Assembly: GCA_038277395.1 (NCBI GenBank)
Contig: CM076189.1
Location: 86,355,421 to 86,419,420, forward strand
DNA length: 64,000 bases
Origin: Dryocosmus kuriphilus
Taxonomy: Eukaryota > Arthropoda > Insecta > Hymenoptera > Cynipidae
Reading direction: 5' to 3'
Part shown: piece by piece, positions 41,101-55,000 of the stretch
Position numbering within the stretch: the first letter of the stretch is position 1
Layout: each line of letters begins with the position of its first letter
Made by a program: the position numbers and the translations under genes
Notes under the pieces: model-generated
The model's input: the letters and a program-made list of their open reading frames with translations, nothing else
Told to the model about the DNA's origin: nothing
The model's database searches: none

Positions 41101-44100
41101 TACCCATACTTCCTCCGCTTTCCTATTTATCACTTCCCATTCCCTCCCTTCCTTTAACGCTTTCTCAACCAGTTTCACGTACCTTCCTTTCTCCTTTGCT
41201 TCTTTTCGCTCAAGATTTTCTTTTGCTCTCCTTTCCTACTGCTGTAGTCTCCTTTCTCCATTCCACACACCCCCATATTCTTATGCGTTCCTTAATATTT
41301 GGTTTACTCTCTCAGCGCTCCCCATCCCACAATTCTCTCTTACCTTTCTCCCCTTCGTTTATTGGTCTTACATTATCCCATATTTTATCAATCATCTCTT
41401 TAAGTTTTTATACCTTCTTATCTACTCCTTCCTCTTCCATTCTTCCAATATTCTCGTTTTCCATTTTTTCTTTTAATTCCCTTAACCTACTTCCCGTGCA
41501 CCTTCCCACTTTCAATTTTACTTCCCCATTTTCTCCCATTCTTCTTCTGTCGCGCTATGGGCCTCTACCACTCAACGTGGCTATCACTGCGAAGTGTTCG
41601 GATCCTACCTCATTTCCCATTTCCATTCTAACGACCAAATTCTTGGTTCTTTCCTTTGCTAGAATGTAATCTAATAACGTTTCCCATTTACCTGTAAACG
41701 TGACCTCTCCCTCTTCAACCCTTTTTGTATTGCCAGTACAAATGAACAACACGGGTTCTTCTGTCAGGTCTAGAAGCGTTCTTCCCTCTCGGTCCGTCCA
41801 CCTGTGCTTTGATTTTCTAATAAATACCTCGTTTCCTTCATCCCATAACTCACCCGCTCTTTCACCAATCCATGCATTGAGGTTACATCCTAATAACACT
41901 CAATCTCCCTCCATTTGCTCTTTCCATCTTCTTATCTCATTCCATCCATGTTCTTCGCCCCCTACCCTATATAGACATAAAATTTTCACTCTTGCATTTC
42001 CCAATTTTATTTTTCTCACACTTGTTCCCTCGGTAATGTCACGTTCACACTCCTCTACTACCAATTCCTTTATTACGCCTGACATCATGCCCCCATTGCT
42101 CTCCTTTTTATGTCTTTCTGTCTAGCTTCTTGAATCTTCCACACATAAGCTTCCGGTACCGCCTTTTCATGTCCGCCCACTCCTACTTATCCTTCCATGT
42201 TTCACACATCATTACTACTTCCCAATTTTGCATTTAATCCCAGAATCATGTATCTTTGTTCTTTCATCCTGACACATTCCAAAATGCCACCTTCGCTTCT
42301 CGCTCTTTGCTCTTTCCTAATTTATCCCTTCCATTCCATTGCTTTTGCTGTGTGTAACCCCCCCCCCCCCGCTGACCCTGTATCCTCACTACTTTGATCT
42401 TGTCTCCTTCTTGTCTCTGTTTTTTCCTTGCCATCCCTCTACATTTCTATTTCCTGGTTCCATATCCACACCTCGCCACTTACCCACATTTTACCCTCCT
42501 CTTTTGTTCCTCTCTGTCCATTCCCTGCGCTCTATCATCCACTTTCTCTTTCTCTCCGTCCACGTCAATTCTTCTTCTATTCTCTCTTTGCTTCTTTTCA
42601 GAACCTTTTTCTTACCCATTGCTTCATACTTTTGCTCCTCGCTTCGTAGTGTTACTAACAGTAGACTTTCTGCCACTTCCCTTCTCCCTATTCTCTTTAT
42701 CTCTTCCACCCTTGCTTGCACTTCAATGTCTTTCATCCGTTTCCTAACCTCCTTCTCTCCTGTTCCGCTGTCTCTTATCATGCCCTTTACTATCAAATAT
42801 GTTTTTTCTCTTTGCCCTTGCCTGCCCTTCCGTTATTCTTTCCACTTGTATCAGTCTACTACTTAATCTCTCGCTATCCTCTCTCGATTACTCACTACCC
42901 GAACCTTTTTCCCTCCTATGCTCATATCTCATTTCCGGTTTGCTTACTCTCTCCTCTATATCTTTCATTTCCTTTCTCCTCTCTCCCACCTTTTCCCTCC
43001 GACTTTTTTCTATGTTTTCCAGTTTATTCCATACTCTTTCTTTTTCCAATTCCCAACATTCGTCCCTTTCTTCCAATACCTTTCTCATTTTCCTCACCTC
43101 CTCCCTGACGACCTCTCCCCCTTTCCTCTGCATGCCTTCAAGCCTTTCATATATCTCTTTTTTAAATCCTTTAATCAACGCTTCTATTTTGTGGAACAAA
43201 TCCCCCTCCACTTTTTCCTTTTCTGGTGTTTTTCTTTTATGTTTATTTTTCTTACTCTTTTTATCCTTTTGCCATTCCTGATCCTCGTCTCTTTCCCTTC
43301 TATCGACACCCGAGTTATCTCCCTCACTACTATTCGTGCTTCCCGATTGTTGCCAATTTCTCAAGAATCTACTTGATTCTTCTCTGCTCGATCTGCCTCT
43401 TCTCAGAGTCCTGACGTTTGTAGGCCTTCTCCGCATTTGTCCCGTGCGATGACGCTCTGCTTCTTTCCCCCTCTTATTCGGTGTCACGAGTTCCTTTTCG
43501 ACTGCGTCGTCTTGTCTACTCTCATCGACATCGCCTGTTTCAGCCTGCCACCGCCCTATGTTCACAGGTATCCGTATTACCGCCATGCTACTACTCTTGA
43601 CTCTACTTTACCTTTCAATTAAGCGTCGGTCACTTTTCGTCCATCCCCTGCCTTCGCCTTTTCAGTTAAAGCTACAAACTGAACCTCTTTTTCTTCATTT
43701 GCTCGCGCCGTCCAGCGTCACACTCCCGCTCTCACCGACGGCAGTTTGGCCGTCAATATCATTTTTCGTGATATAAAAAATTTCCCTACGTTGCAATTAC
43801 ATTTTTTGGAACAAACTGGAGCGGATAAATGCTAACCCCAACCCTTCAACCTCGATATAATCACTTTCGATTATTATCCTCCCGCGCCGCCGACTGTCCT
43901 ACCTTCTGATCAAGAAACATGAACGACGTTATTGCCAGCCTTACCTAAAACCACCATTCATTCATTTTTTTATTTTTTCACATTCATTCACACTTGTGTT
44001 TGCATCTCCTTCAATCACCCTTAAACATTCAACCGACACCTTTTTACTCACCGCACTTTAGTCCTTCTCGATCAACTCGTCCCCTTTCTTTAGCCAAAAA

Positions 44101-45953
44101 GATAGCCCGCGACAAAAGACCGTATGTACACTATCGGGCCTGGAAACGGAAGCCCAATGTGATAAGAGTCCTATTTTCGAAGAATAGGAACATATCTATG
44201 ATTTCAGAAATGAGGCGTTTTTTTTAGGTTGGGTTCAAAATTCAATACAGTAGTTTTTTTCCAATTGAAAGTATGTTTGATGTTAATAATCGTTGTGAGC
44301 TTATCAGTCTTCTCTATAGTTAAGAAGTAGGGCTCTCTTCGATCATATGAGAGTAAAATAAGAGGCCAAGTTTTTAATCTTGAAACCACGTTTCGTCTCA
44401 CACCTGACGCGGTCGGCAAACAAGCCAACGAAACGTCGCGTCGTCTCAACATTAAAAATTAGGCCTTTTATTTTACTCTCATATGATCGAGGACAACCCT
44501 ACTTCTTTCCGCTTCAAGTTGTTTTGATATGTATAGGCAACATGCAAATAAAAGTAGTATAAATAAGAAGGAAGATATATTTGTTATATGCAACTAATCA
44601 AAGGTATTTTCCTATCCTCCGTAAATTTCACTCCTTAGCACATTGATATGTACTTCTTTATTCTCTCATGGACGATAACAATAATATTTGTGTGAGATAG
44701 TCCATTTGTGCGTATACGGCGAAAAGTTTTATATCATCGCCCGCTCAGTATCGCTTGTACCTCGTTTTGAACACGTCATCTAAAATTTTAAAATTGTTAT
44801 TTGATACACTGACCCTTTTCAATATCTTTATTTAATCAAAATTTGTATGACTATTTGTTCTTTGCCAATGCTTATACCTTCATGCTATGTACTTCGTGAT
44901 TATTTTGTTATTTACATAATGTCCTTTTAATTTCTCTTTGTGACTGTGATTCATTCTTTTTTTAAAGTAAAATTTTAGTCTGAAGAGTTTGGCAAATCTC
45001 TAGCCAAAGGAACGTTGCTGGAACAAAATTCATCAGCATAAGGTATTATTTACCCCCTACAATCCATTAATAATATCTAATTCAAATTCAAGAAGAAGGG
45101 TATAATTATAAAAAAAATTGCATCTAACTATTATAATATTCTCGTGTAGCAGAAACAGATTATTCAAATTCAAGGAATTATAATTTCCCTTACACCAGGA
45201 CCTTCTGGCCTAGAGATAAATCAGGAATAGGATCACCGATGTGAATCAACTGATTTTCATTAACTAAATAAATATTTGTTAGTTTTAATTAATTCAACTA
45301 TATAGAACACGATATTCGTTTAAATGAATAAACATACTATTCGTCTGTAGTTTCTCTATCTTTCGTTTCATTTCTTTCAGTTTCTTAAACACATTATTTA
45401 TTTCTATACCAATTTTTGTATAACGATTTTCCTAAATCATGGAAAAATCATAAGAAATGTAATAAATAGTAATATCATTATACTAAAAACAAGTGGTTAG
45501 GCAGAATTCTCTACTTCCTACTTCAGATTGTATTTAATTAATTTTGTAATTACGTGAAATTACGAATCCATTTGGGGTTACGAAATAGTCTAGTACGGCT
45601 CCCCTCGGTCCGTACAGCTGTCGGGCAACTGATTCTGTAAGTAGCATAGGGATATCTTATTGAAGAGATTTTTAAACGAAACTAATTGAACTTCTGTACC
45701 AGTTAATAAAACCTACACTAATTTTCTAAATATATAGTTTGTTGGCAATTCTTGTTATTTATTTTACGTCACAATGTGACTTTTCACACAACTTTTCACG
45801 AAACTGAATATTTGGGGTTCAAAAATTAAAGACAAAGTTTGGCTGTTTTTGAGAAAAATTTGAAATTCGGTATTAAAGAAAAGTTATTACACAATCACAA
45901 GAATCGTTTAGCCCACATAAAATTCTCTGAATGTCTTTTTTATATTAAAACAA

Positions 45954-46021
<68 letters not shown>

Positions 46022-49000
46022 GTGGGATATTTGAAAAATTAGTGCAAAAGTTGACCTTTCGACAAAAAAAAAACATGATTTTTCAATCATCAATGAATTT
46101 TTAAAGCAGTAGATTAATCTTGAGCAAGAGAAAATTGAATTTTCAAGCAAAAGTAAAAAAATTTTCAACGAAAAATGTAATAGTTTAATTTCTAATCATA
46201 AGTGATGAATTTTGATTCAAATCGTTGAACTTCTAATTGAAAGAATGAATTACGAACCAAAAATGTAATAGTTAAATTTTTGACAAAAAATAAGAACAAA
46301 ACAATCAGAAATAGAACAGCTAAATTTTTAGCCCAATGTAGTTTAATGTTAAACCAAAAAAAAAAAAAAATTAAATTCATTTTAAGAAAGAAAAAATAAC
46401 GAAACAAAATGCAACTGAATTTTTAAACAAACTGAATTTTCAGTAGAAAACGTTGGTTTTACAAAGAAGAGTATAATAGTTGAATATTTAACAAACAATA
46501 AAATTAAAACGAGAATAGAAAAACTAAATGGTTAAAAAGTAATTTCTGTGCTGAAGATTTTAGAGTTAGATTGAAAATGAACCTATATGTGATTGAAAAT
46601 CTATTTTCGTTTAATGAAAATTCTTTTTTTGTGGTCGACGATTTAACTATTTTGAACTGGAAAATAATATTTTTTTGGTTCGAGAGGCAACTATTATTAT
46701 GTTGTTTAAGAACTCACTTTTTCGGGTGAGAATTGATCTTATCAGTTGAAATTAAAATAGACTGTTTTCTTAGAAATTCGGGAAGTTAGGTAAAACTTCA
46801 CCTTTATTTAAATTTTTACATTCTCATCAGAGAAGGTATTAGATCTATGCAAAATTTGACTTTCGCGAATTTCATGGAATCTGCACGTTTTGAGACCAAG
46901 TGAATCCGAAAAAATGGTTTTTACGACGATTTGTGTCTGTCTGTTGTCGTCGTCGTTCTCGTCGTTGTCGTCGTCGTTGTCGTTCTCGTGGTCGTTGTCG
47001 TCGTCGTCGTCGTTGGAACCTTTTCCCACGATAACTTTCGAAGGACTAATCGGATTGGAGTCCGCTTTGGTACACTTCTTTAAGGGGTAAAAAAAAGGAC
47101 CAGTTCGTTAACCAGCGGCTTTTGACCAACGGTTATGGTTTTACCCATCAAAAACTGTTTTCATAAAAAAAAAAATTCCATTTTCCGGCTAAACTATGAG
47201 GGACACAAAAAAATTTACAAAACCAAAAAAGTTCACCTTCAAAAAAGCTACAAAGTTTGTCTTCACGGTTTTTTCATAAAATAAATGGTTTTTGTTTTAA
47301 TCGAGAAAACGCTATTAAAATTAAAAAAACTCTGGTTTCCCGTCAAAATATTCAAGATACAAAAAAATGGCAAAGAACTAAGTTGTTCAATTTAAAAGAT
47401 CTACAAATTTTGCTTTAAATATTTTTTGATAAAATGCACGATTTTTGTTTTAATCGATAAAACGTTATTAAAAATAAAGAATTTCAAATTTGCCGCCAAA
47501 CTGTGCAAGATACGGAAAAATAATGATATACAGAGTTCTTCGCCTCAAAAGGATCGATAAATTTGCTATCTATTATTTTTTTGAGCAGACGCGTAGTTTT
47601 TGAGTTATTCGTCAAACATGTTATGAAATATAAAGAAAACTACTTTTCTGCAAAACTATGCAAGATATGAGAAAATATTAACAAGGAGAATTGTTCAACT
47701 TGGAAAGAGCTACAAAATTTATTTATAAAACTCATCGTTTTACTATTAAGGATCGAAATCCTCTATTGTGAAAATCTGAAAAATCACTAGAAAACTCTAC
47801 CAATCTACAATGTGTTTTAAAGAAATGTAATTATCGAGCGCGAAGCGCGAGTGTCGTGATGATAATGTATCCCTTAAGGGCGATAAAGTCTTAAAAGTAA
47901 AATAATTTCTTTTGTAATTTTTAATTTAAAGAGTTATACGATCCATAAACACCGAGCGCGTAGCGCGAGGTGAATAATATATCGAGCGCGAAGTGCGAGT
48001 GCCAACAGAGGTACGCCGTATGCGCGCTCATACTTCGCGCGAAGCGCGGTGCCCGAGGCGCGCGATGAGAATGTGCCCGCGAAGCGAGCAGATTTTTTTC
48101 TATTTAATCCTGTTGCATGTAATTTCAAGGGTTATATTGAAAACTCCTTTGTTTTGTTTTGATAATTTAACAGTTTATCTTTAAAGTTACTTTTAGTATA
48201 TTCAAAAATCAACTATAAGTGTTTTGTTTAAAGACTAATCTGTCATGGTTGAAATTTCAATATTTTTGATAAAAAATTAATTCTCTTTTTGTTGAAAATG
48301 CAACTTGTTCACTGCAGATAACTTTTTTGGTAAAAGCTCATCTTTCTTGCGTGAAAATTCGACTATTTTGGCAAAAAGTGGTATTTTAGTTCTGAAAAAT
48401 TAAACTATTCCGTTGAAAACTAACTTTTTAAAAATTGAACTATTTTTGCTTGAAGACTTAATTCTTTAGTGAAAGTGCAATATTTCAGCCAGTAACGAAA
48501 CCAATAAGGACATATTGTCGAAAATAAACAATGGCTATTCTCACAAATCAACGTTTTAAACAACAACAAAATGAACGCATTATTAACAATTATACATTTG
48601 TAAAATATTACAGTTGTGTTTTCAAAAAAGGAATTAATTTGCAAAAAAAATTAGTTAAGTCGAAAAGAAAAGAAAAAACTAAACAGACGAATTTTCAACA
48701 AGATAGTTGAATTTTTAACGTTTTTAACAAGAAAAGTCATCTTTTGACCAAAAATAGTTGATTTTACAACAAGAGAACATAATTTTTCAAAAAGGAATAA
48801 TTCTTAACAAAATGCATGAATTTCAACAAAGTAATACTTAAAACACAGGTAAATTTTAAATAAAAAGAAGGATTAATGTTGAACATAAAATAATAAACGT
48901 TCAGCCAAAAAATATGATTTTCCAGCATGATATTGATTCATTAAAAAGTCTATGACTTTCCAAAAAGACAGTTAAAATTCGAAACAAAAAGAGTATTTAA

Positions 49001-52000
49001 AGTACACGAAAGGATATTTCCAAAACACTATAACCAATACTTGCATTTTTGTTTTGAGGTAATTAATTTTTCAACAAAGAATTGCATTTTAAATAAAAAA
49101 AAGTTTTCAGTTGAATATGATTAATTCTCAAACAAAAATGTGAAACTTGTCTGAAAAAGAAAAAAATCTTCCAATCAAAAGTAAATTTTTTTATGGGGTT
49201 GCATAAATTTAGTCATATTGTTGAAGCTCATTATCCTTATGAAAATTTTAAATCCTCGTTTTTTGAATATTTTATTAATTAATTACTAATTATTTTTATT
49301 GTAATTTAATCATATTTTAATTACCTATAGGCGATCTTTGTTGAGGCGATGATTCTGAAATAAAGAAAATAGCGATTTTTTATTTAAAAATTTTTCAAAG
49401 GAACCAAAATTGTACTTTCGCACTTGTAATTTTAGGCCATTTGAGGTTATGTTGCGAAATTTTCGCTCCAGATCAATATTTTTCGACCAACATTATGAGT
49501 TCTTTTAGAAAAAAGTACAATTTTCAATAATTTGAGGTTATGATAAGGAATTCCGAATCTTACTTTTGTCAACCTAACCACAAGCAAGCCCATTTTTGTC
49601 CTGGCTTTGCGAAAGATGTATAGTTTAAGACATAGGTGATGATTTTGGTTGAAAAAAATTGATTTCCGTTGAACATTCTCAAACATAACCTCGAATAGCT
49701 TAAGCCGAAATATTCGTGTTATTAATTCCGAAACACTTAAATTTGCAAGAAAAGGGGAATTTTTGATAAAAAATGCTTAAATTTTCAACAAATAAAACGA
49801 TCTTTAATGGAATAGTTTTAGCTTTAACTAAAAAAAAAAGACATATGCTTAATAAAATAGTCGAATTTTCAAGTAAAAGTATGAATTCTCTCTCAAAATT
49901 TTTATAACTGACTTAGAGCAAAAAATGTTTTTTTCGAACAACAATGGTTGAATTATCAGCCTTGAAAAAATGTTCAAAAAGGAAATTGAATTCTGGTTCA
50001 AGAAAGCTAAATTGTCAGCAAAGGAATTACAGTTCAGGAAAACGGTTGAACTTTCAACCAAAGATTAATTATAAACAAAAGCCTTCTATTAGCAAAGAAA
50101 TAGTTAAATTTTTAACTAAAAGGGTTGACTTCTTAGCCAAGAATTGGAATAGTTAATTGAATGAAAAGGAAATTAGTTTAGCAAACAGAAATATCTGAGC
50201 TTTTAATAAAAAAGCATGATTTTCCAAAAAATTTTAATTCTCAACAAAGTTCGAAAATGTTAAAACAAAAAAATAGTTGAAATTCCACCCAAAAGATTAT
50301 TTCTCAGCGAAAAATGAAACAGATGAATTTTGAACAAAAAATCTGCCCGCAAGGCGGGCCTAGACTGCGCGTTCTGGTGGTCGTCGCACTTCGCGCTCGG
50401 ATGTCTTTGGTCCTTGCACCTCGTGCTCGGTATTCGCTACGTGGGTCTTAGAACTTCAAAACACCTGCTTTTCATGATATTATTAAATTTGAATTTTTTA
50501 TTGAAAATTAGAAAATAAATTATTTTACTTAAGGCACAATCGACCCTGAGGAATACATTCTCTTCATGAAACTCACGCTTCGCGCTCGACAATTAAATTT
50601 TTTTTAAACACATTTTAGACTGGTAAAGTTTTTTTGAGATTTTTCAAATCTTCACAATACAGAATTTCGATTCTTAAAAGTAAAACGAGGAGCCTTATAA
50701 GTAAATTTTGTAGCTCCTTCCAAGATGAACAATTCTGTTTGTTAATATTTTCTCATATCTTGCATAGATTTGCTGAAAGGTCGTTTTCTTTATATTCCAT
50801 AATATGTTTCAGGAATAACTCAAAAACTACGCGTCTGTTCAAAAAAATAATAGACAGCAAATTTGTACCACTCTTTGGGGTGAACAACTTTACTTGTTAT
50901 CATTTTTTTGTATCTTCAATAGTTCGGCAGGAAATTAAAAAATGTTTATATTTAATAACCGTTTCTCGATTAAAACGAAAACCGTGCATATTATCAAAAA
51001 ATGGCCAATACAAAATTTGTAGATTTTTTTAAGATCAACAATATTACTTTGTACTGTTTTTTGTATCTCCCATATGTAGTTTAGTCGGAAAAGTGACCTT
51101 TGAATTTTGTGAAAACAGCTTTTGATGAATAAGACCGTAACCACAGGTCAAAAACCGCTGGTTAACGAACTCATCCTTTATTTTTACGCCCTGAAGAAGT
51201 GTGCAAAAGGGCGATCCAATCAGATTAGTCCTTCGAAATTTATCGTGGAAAAAATCGACGACGACGACGACAACAACAACGACGACAGCGACAGCAGACA
51301 GACAGACATCGTCGTAAAACAAGCTTTTTCGGATTCAGTGGGTCACGAAACGTGGAGATTTCATGAAATCCGCGAAAGCCATTTTTTACATAAAACTAAT
51401 AATACCTTCCTATTGAGATGAGAAAGTGAAAAGAGATTAAATTTGGCCGAAAATATTTGAGCCTTCAACCAGAAAACATGACTTTTCAAGAAAAGATTAA
51501 TTCTTAACAAAATCCATGACGGCCCAAAAAGGAAGTGAAAATTCCAACCAAAGAAATGTCTCAAAGTACACGAAAGACGTTTCCAAATACTAGAAGCCAG
51601 ATTTGTGTTTTTGTCTTAAAGAAATGAAATTTTCAACAAAATAGTGAGTTTTTAATAAAAAGAGGTTTTCAACTAAACATGGAGAATTCTTAAAGGAAAA
51701 TGTAGAACTTAACTTGAAAAAAAATCTGCTCACTTCGTTCCCACATTCGGATTACGCGCTTCGAGCGTGGCTCGCTTCGCTGGCAAGATTGGGCGCGCCT
51801 GGAACGCGCGATCTGGTGTTCGTCGCGCTTCGCTCTCGGATGTTTTTGGTCCTTGCACTTAAGACTCCATCGGCCTTAAGAAATACATTCTCATGACGTC
51901 ACTCGCACTTTGGGCTCGAAGGCTAATTTTTTTTAAAAATGCATTGTCGGTTCGTAAAGTCTTTTTGTGATTTTCTAAATTTCAACAATGCAGGTTTACG

Positions 52001-55000
52001 ATTCTTAAAAGTAAAACGATAAGTCTTATAAAAAATAAGGTGAACAATCCTGCTTCGTAATATTTTCTCGTTTCTCGTATAGTTTCGCTGAAAAGTGGAT
52101 TTGTCTGTATTTATTTGTATTATAAATCTTTTTTTTTTTATCTTTTATAGTTTAGCCAGAAAATTCATTTTTTAATTTTGTGAAAACCGTTTTTGATGGA
52201 CAAAACTATAATCACTGGTTAAAAGCCGCCGGTTAACGAACTCTTCCATAATTTTAAAGCCCTAAAGAAGGATGCGAAAGCGCAATCCAATCCGATCAGT
52301 CTTTCGAAAGTTATTATGGGATTAGACGACAATGATAACTTTAACGACTAAAACGACAACGACAACGACAACCACTACGACAGCAGACAGACACCCTCGT
52401 AAAACACGTTTTTTCGGATTCAGGGTGTCACGAAGCGTCGATATTTCATGAAATCCGCGAAATCCAGTTTTCACATAAAACTAATATCTCCTCATTAAGA
52501 TGAGAATATAAAAATAAAAATTGCATTTTTCAACCAAACTATGTAAAAAATTAAGAAATTCACGTTTTTGGTATATGTTAATCGAGTGGTAAGCGTGAAA
52601 AACATGATGAGAATGCGTCTGAGTAGCGAGCCGATACAACTATTATACGTTTCATGAATAAACTATGCGTTGGATCAAAAAATGTTTTTCAGAAAATTTG
52701 TAGGCCTTTCCGGGGTGACGAATTCTGCTTGCCAATATTTTCCTCTATCTCGTAAACACAGTTTTGCTGAAAAGTTGTTTTCTTTCTACTTCATAACATA
52801 CTTTACGAATAAAGAAAAAACTACACGTCTGTAAAAGAAAATGTGAAGAACAAATTTATAGATACTTTTGAGGTGAACAACTATGGTTATTACCATTTTC
52901 TTCTTATCTTGCATAGTTTGGCAGGAAATTTGAATTCCTTATTTTTATAAAGTTTTCTCGATTAAAACAAAAACCCTGCATTTTATGGAAAAATGGTTAA
53001 TACAAAATTTATAGATTTATTTTAGATAAATGACTTTGTTTATTATCATTGTTTTCGTATCTGGAACATTTTGGCAAGAAACCACAGTTTTGTATTTTCA
53101 ATAGCGTTTGTTCCATTACAAAATGGTGCATTTTATCAAAAAATAGTTAACGGAAAATTTGTAGATTTTTCAGACGAACAATTTTAGATATCTCTGTATA
53201 TTTTTTTGTGTGTCTCACATGTTTTAGCCGAAAAATGTATTCCTTGATTTTGTGAAAACCGTTTTTTGTTGGATAAAACCTGAACCATTGGTCAAAAGTG
53301 GTTGGTTAACGAATTCTTCCTTCCTTTATGGACCTTGAAGGAGTGTGCCAAAGCGCAATCCCAATCTGATGATTCTCTCAAAAGTTATCGCGGACACAGA
53401 CGCCGACAAGCACAGTGGCGGCACCAAACAGACTCAATCGTAAAAACCCCTTTTTCTGATTCAGAGGGTCCCAAAACGTGGAGATTTGTTGAAAAATGCG
53501 AGGGTCAAATTTTACCTAAATCTAATACCTTCTTTGATGAGAATGTAAAAAAATTTCCGACCAAAAATATATTTTTTTGTGGGGGTTCATTAATTTAGTG
53601 ATATGATTGCCCCCCATTAACGCGATCAAAATTTTAAATCCTAGATTTCTGAGTATTTCATTAATAAAATAAAATTTATTTTATATTGTATTTGAAATAA
53701 TGTTTTAAATACCTCTACTCCTCCCTGGTCGAGAAGATGATCCTGAAAGAAAAAAAATATTAATTTTTTATTAACGAATTCTTTTACTGTCCCTATTGTA
53801 AATTCGCACTTCTAAGCTTAAGACATTTGAGGTTATGTTAGGCAATTTTCGCCCCAAATCAATATTTTTTTACTAAAATCATCAGTTCCTTTTGATAAAA
53901 ATTCATCCTTCTTGCATGAAAATTCAACCATTTTGTTAATAGCTGGTGTTTTGGTTCATAAATTAAACTATTCCGTTGAAAACTAAGGTACACGTACCAG
54001 TTTGTGAACACGTACCAGTTTGCAGACACTTGTTCATATTTTCCTTCATTAGTATGTCAAATGATAAAATACATTACGGTAATCGTTATAAAAATTATCC
54101 TTGAATAATAAGAAATAAGATTGATATTATTTGTGTTTTTAAATTTGAATATTTCATAAATAAACCGCCGTTCTTTATGCGAGTGTCACGTGGTAGCAAT
54201 GACATCATCTCCATCTCAGTAGAAACTGGTTTGACAGCAGACTTAAGTTTATTTATGGAAAACGAACTAAAGTCAAGGTAGGTTAATAGAGAAAGGTTAT
54301 GATAAATCCATTATGTTTATATTTTACACGAGCGTCGCTGAAAAGACTTAATTTTTATAATTTATTGTTAAATACAGCATTCCACAAACTGCTGCAGAAA
54401 ATATGTTCTTGTACCTATTTGTAGATAGTCATCTGAAAAAATCAATTTTGACATGTTTTATCTCTGTACATATGTTTATTCAGTAAATAAAATTGCCTTA
54501 TATATTCTATCTTGAAAGAATTTTCATTGAACTTAGAAAAATGTTATGTACTAATAAGCAAAACGTTTCCTCTTATACTCTTGGAGTTTATTAATAAATA
54601 TTTACAAAAATACAGATTACAGTAGTTTTTTAATAATATTTCTAAGGTTCTAATGGACTTTCATTCGAAAAACTTGTCGCTTTTCTTAAAAATCTAGCAC
54701 CATCTGATACAGAAAAATTTGACATACTCCTAAACTTTATCACAAGACATTAGTTTATTAAAAAAGGATAAACTTATAAATAATGAAGTAATTGTTTCCA
54801 TTAAAACATCATTCAAGTTTGTATGAATCGTGTTTAACAAAGTAATTCGGAATAAAATTGAGTGTCCACAAAATGGTACATTCACTATTTACAAACTGGT
54901 GCAGCGAAACTTCTTGATAAAAAAATTCATAATAGATAATAAAAGCCTTCAAAGCAGCATATTAAAGTATTTTTTCACAACTTCAGTGAATGCGTATCAC

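Larger units (their letters stand above)
38951..44155 (-). mobile_element. LINE-type retrotransposon copy 2, about 5.2 kb, degraded
   Basis: Same family as copies 1 and 3. The 5' end GGGCTTCCGTTTCC is complementary to 44142-44155, and its perfect inverted partner lies in the 3' UTR (39136-39149), 185 bp from the 3' end. AATGTGTTA and AATGTGATA at the two edges suggest a short target duplication. This copy keeps all domains including YADD, but with many frameshifts. Confidence 0.85.
38480..45108. mobile_element. Foldback-like element with 0.46-kb inverted arms
   Basis: The left arm, about 38480-38946, and the right arm, about 44638-45108, are reverse complements by eye over most of their length. 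Shared landmarks include GATATTATT...GGGGATAAATAA, TCTAGATGAC-like, GATACTGAGCGGG and ACTATCTCACACAAATATTA blocks. The spacer holds the LINE of 38951-44155 plus 0.5 kb of other DNA. No transposase recognised. Confidence 0.7.

Noticed and set aside
39252..43622. Plus-strand Ser/Phe/Pro-rich frames across 39.2-43.6 kb
   Set aside because: Antisense of LINE copy 2. The minus strand carries YADD and endonuclease motifs.
46808..47029. Asp/Asn-rich protein from the (GTC)n core
   Set aside because: The same low-complexity frame occurs in several GTC-family copies and reflects the repeat, not a gene.
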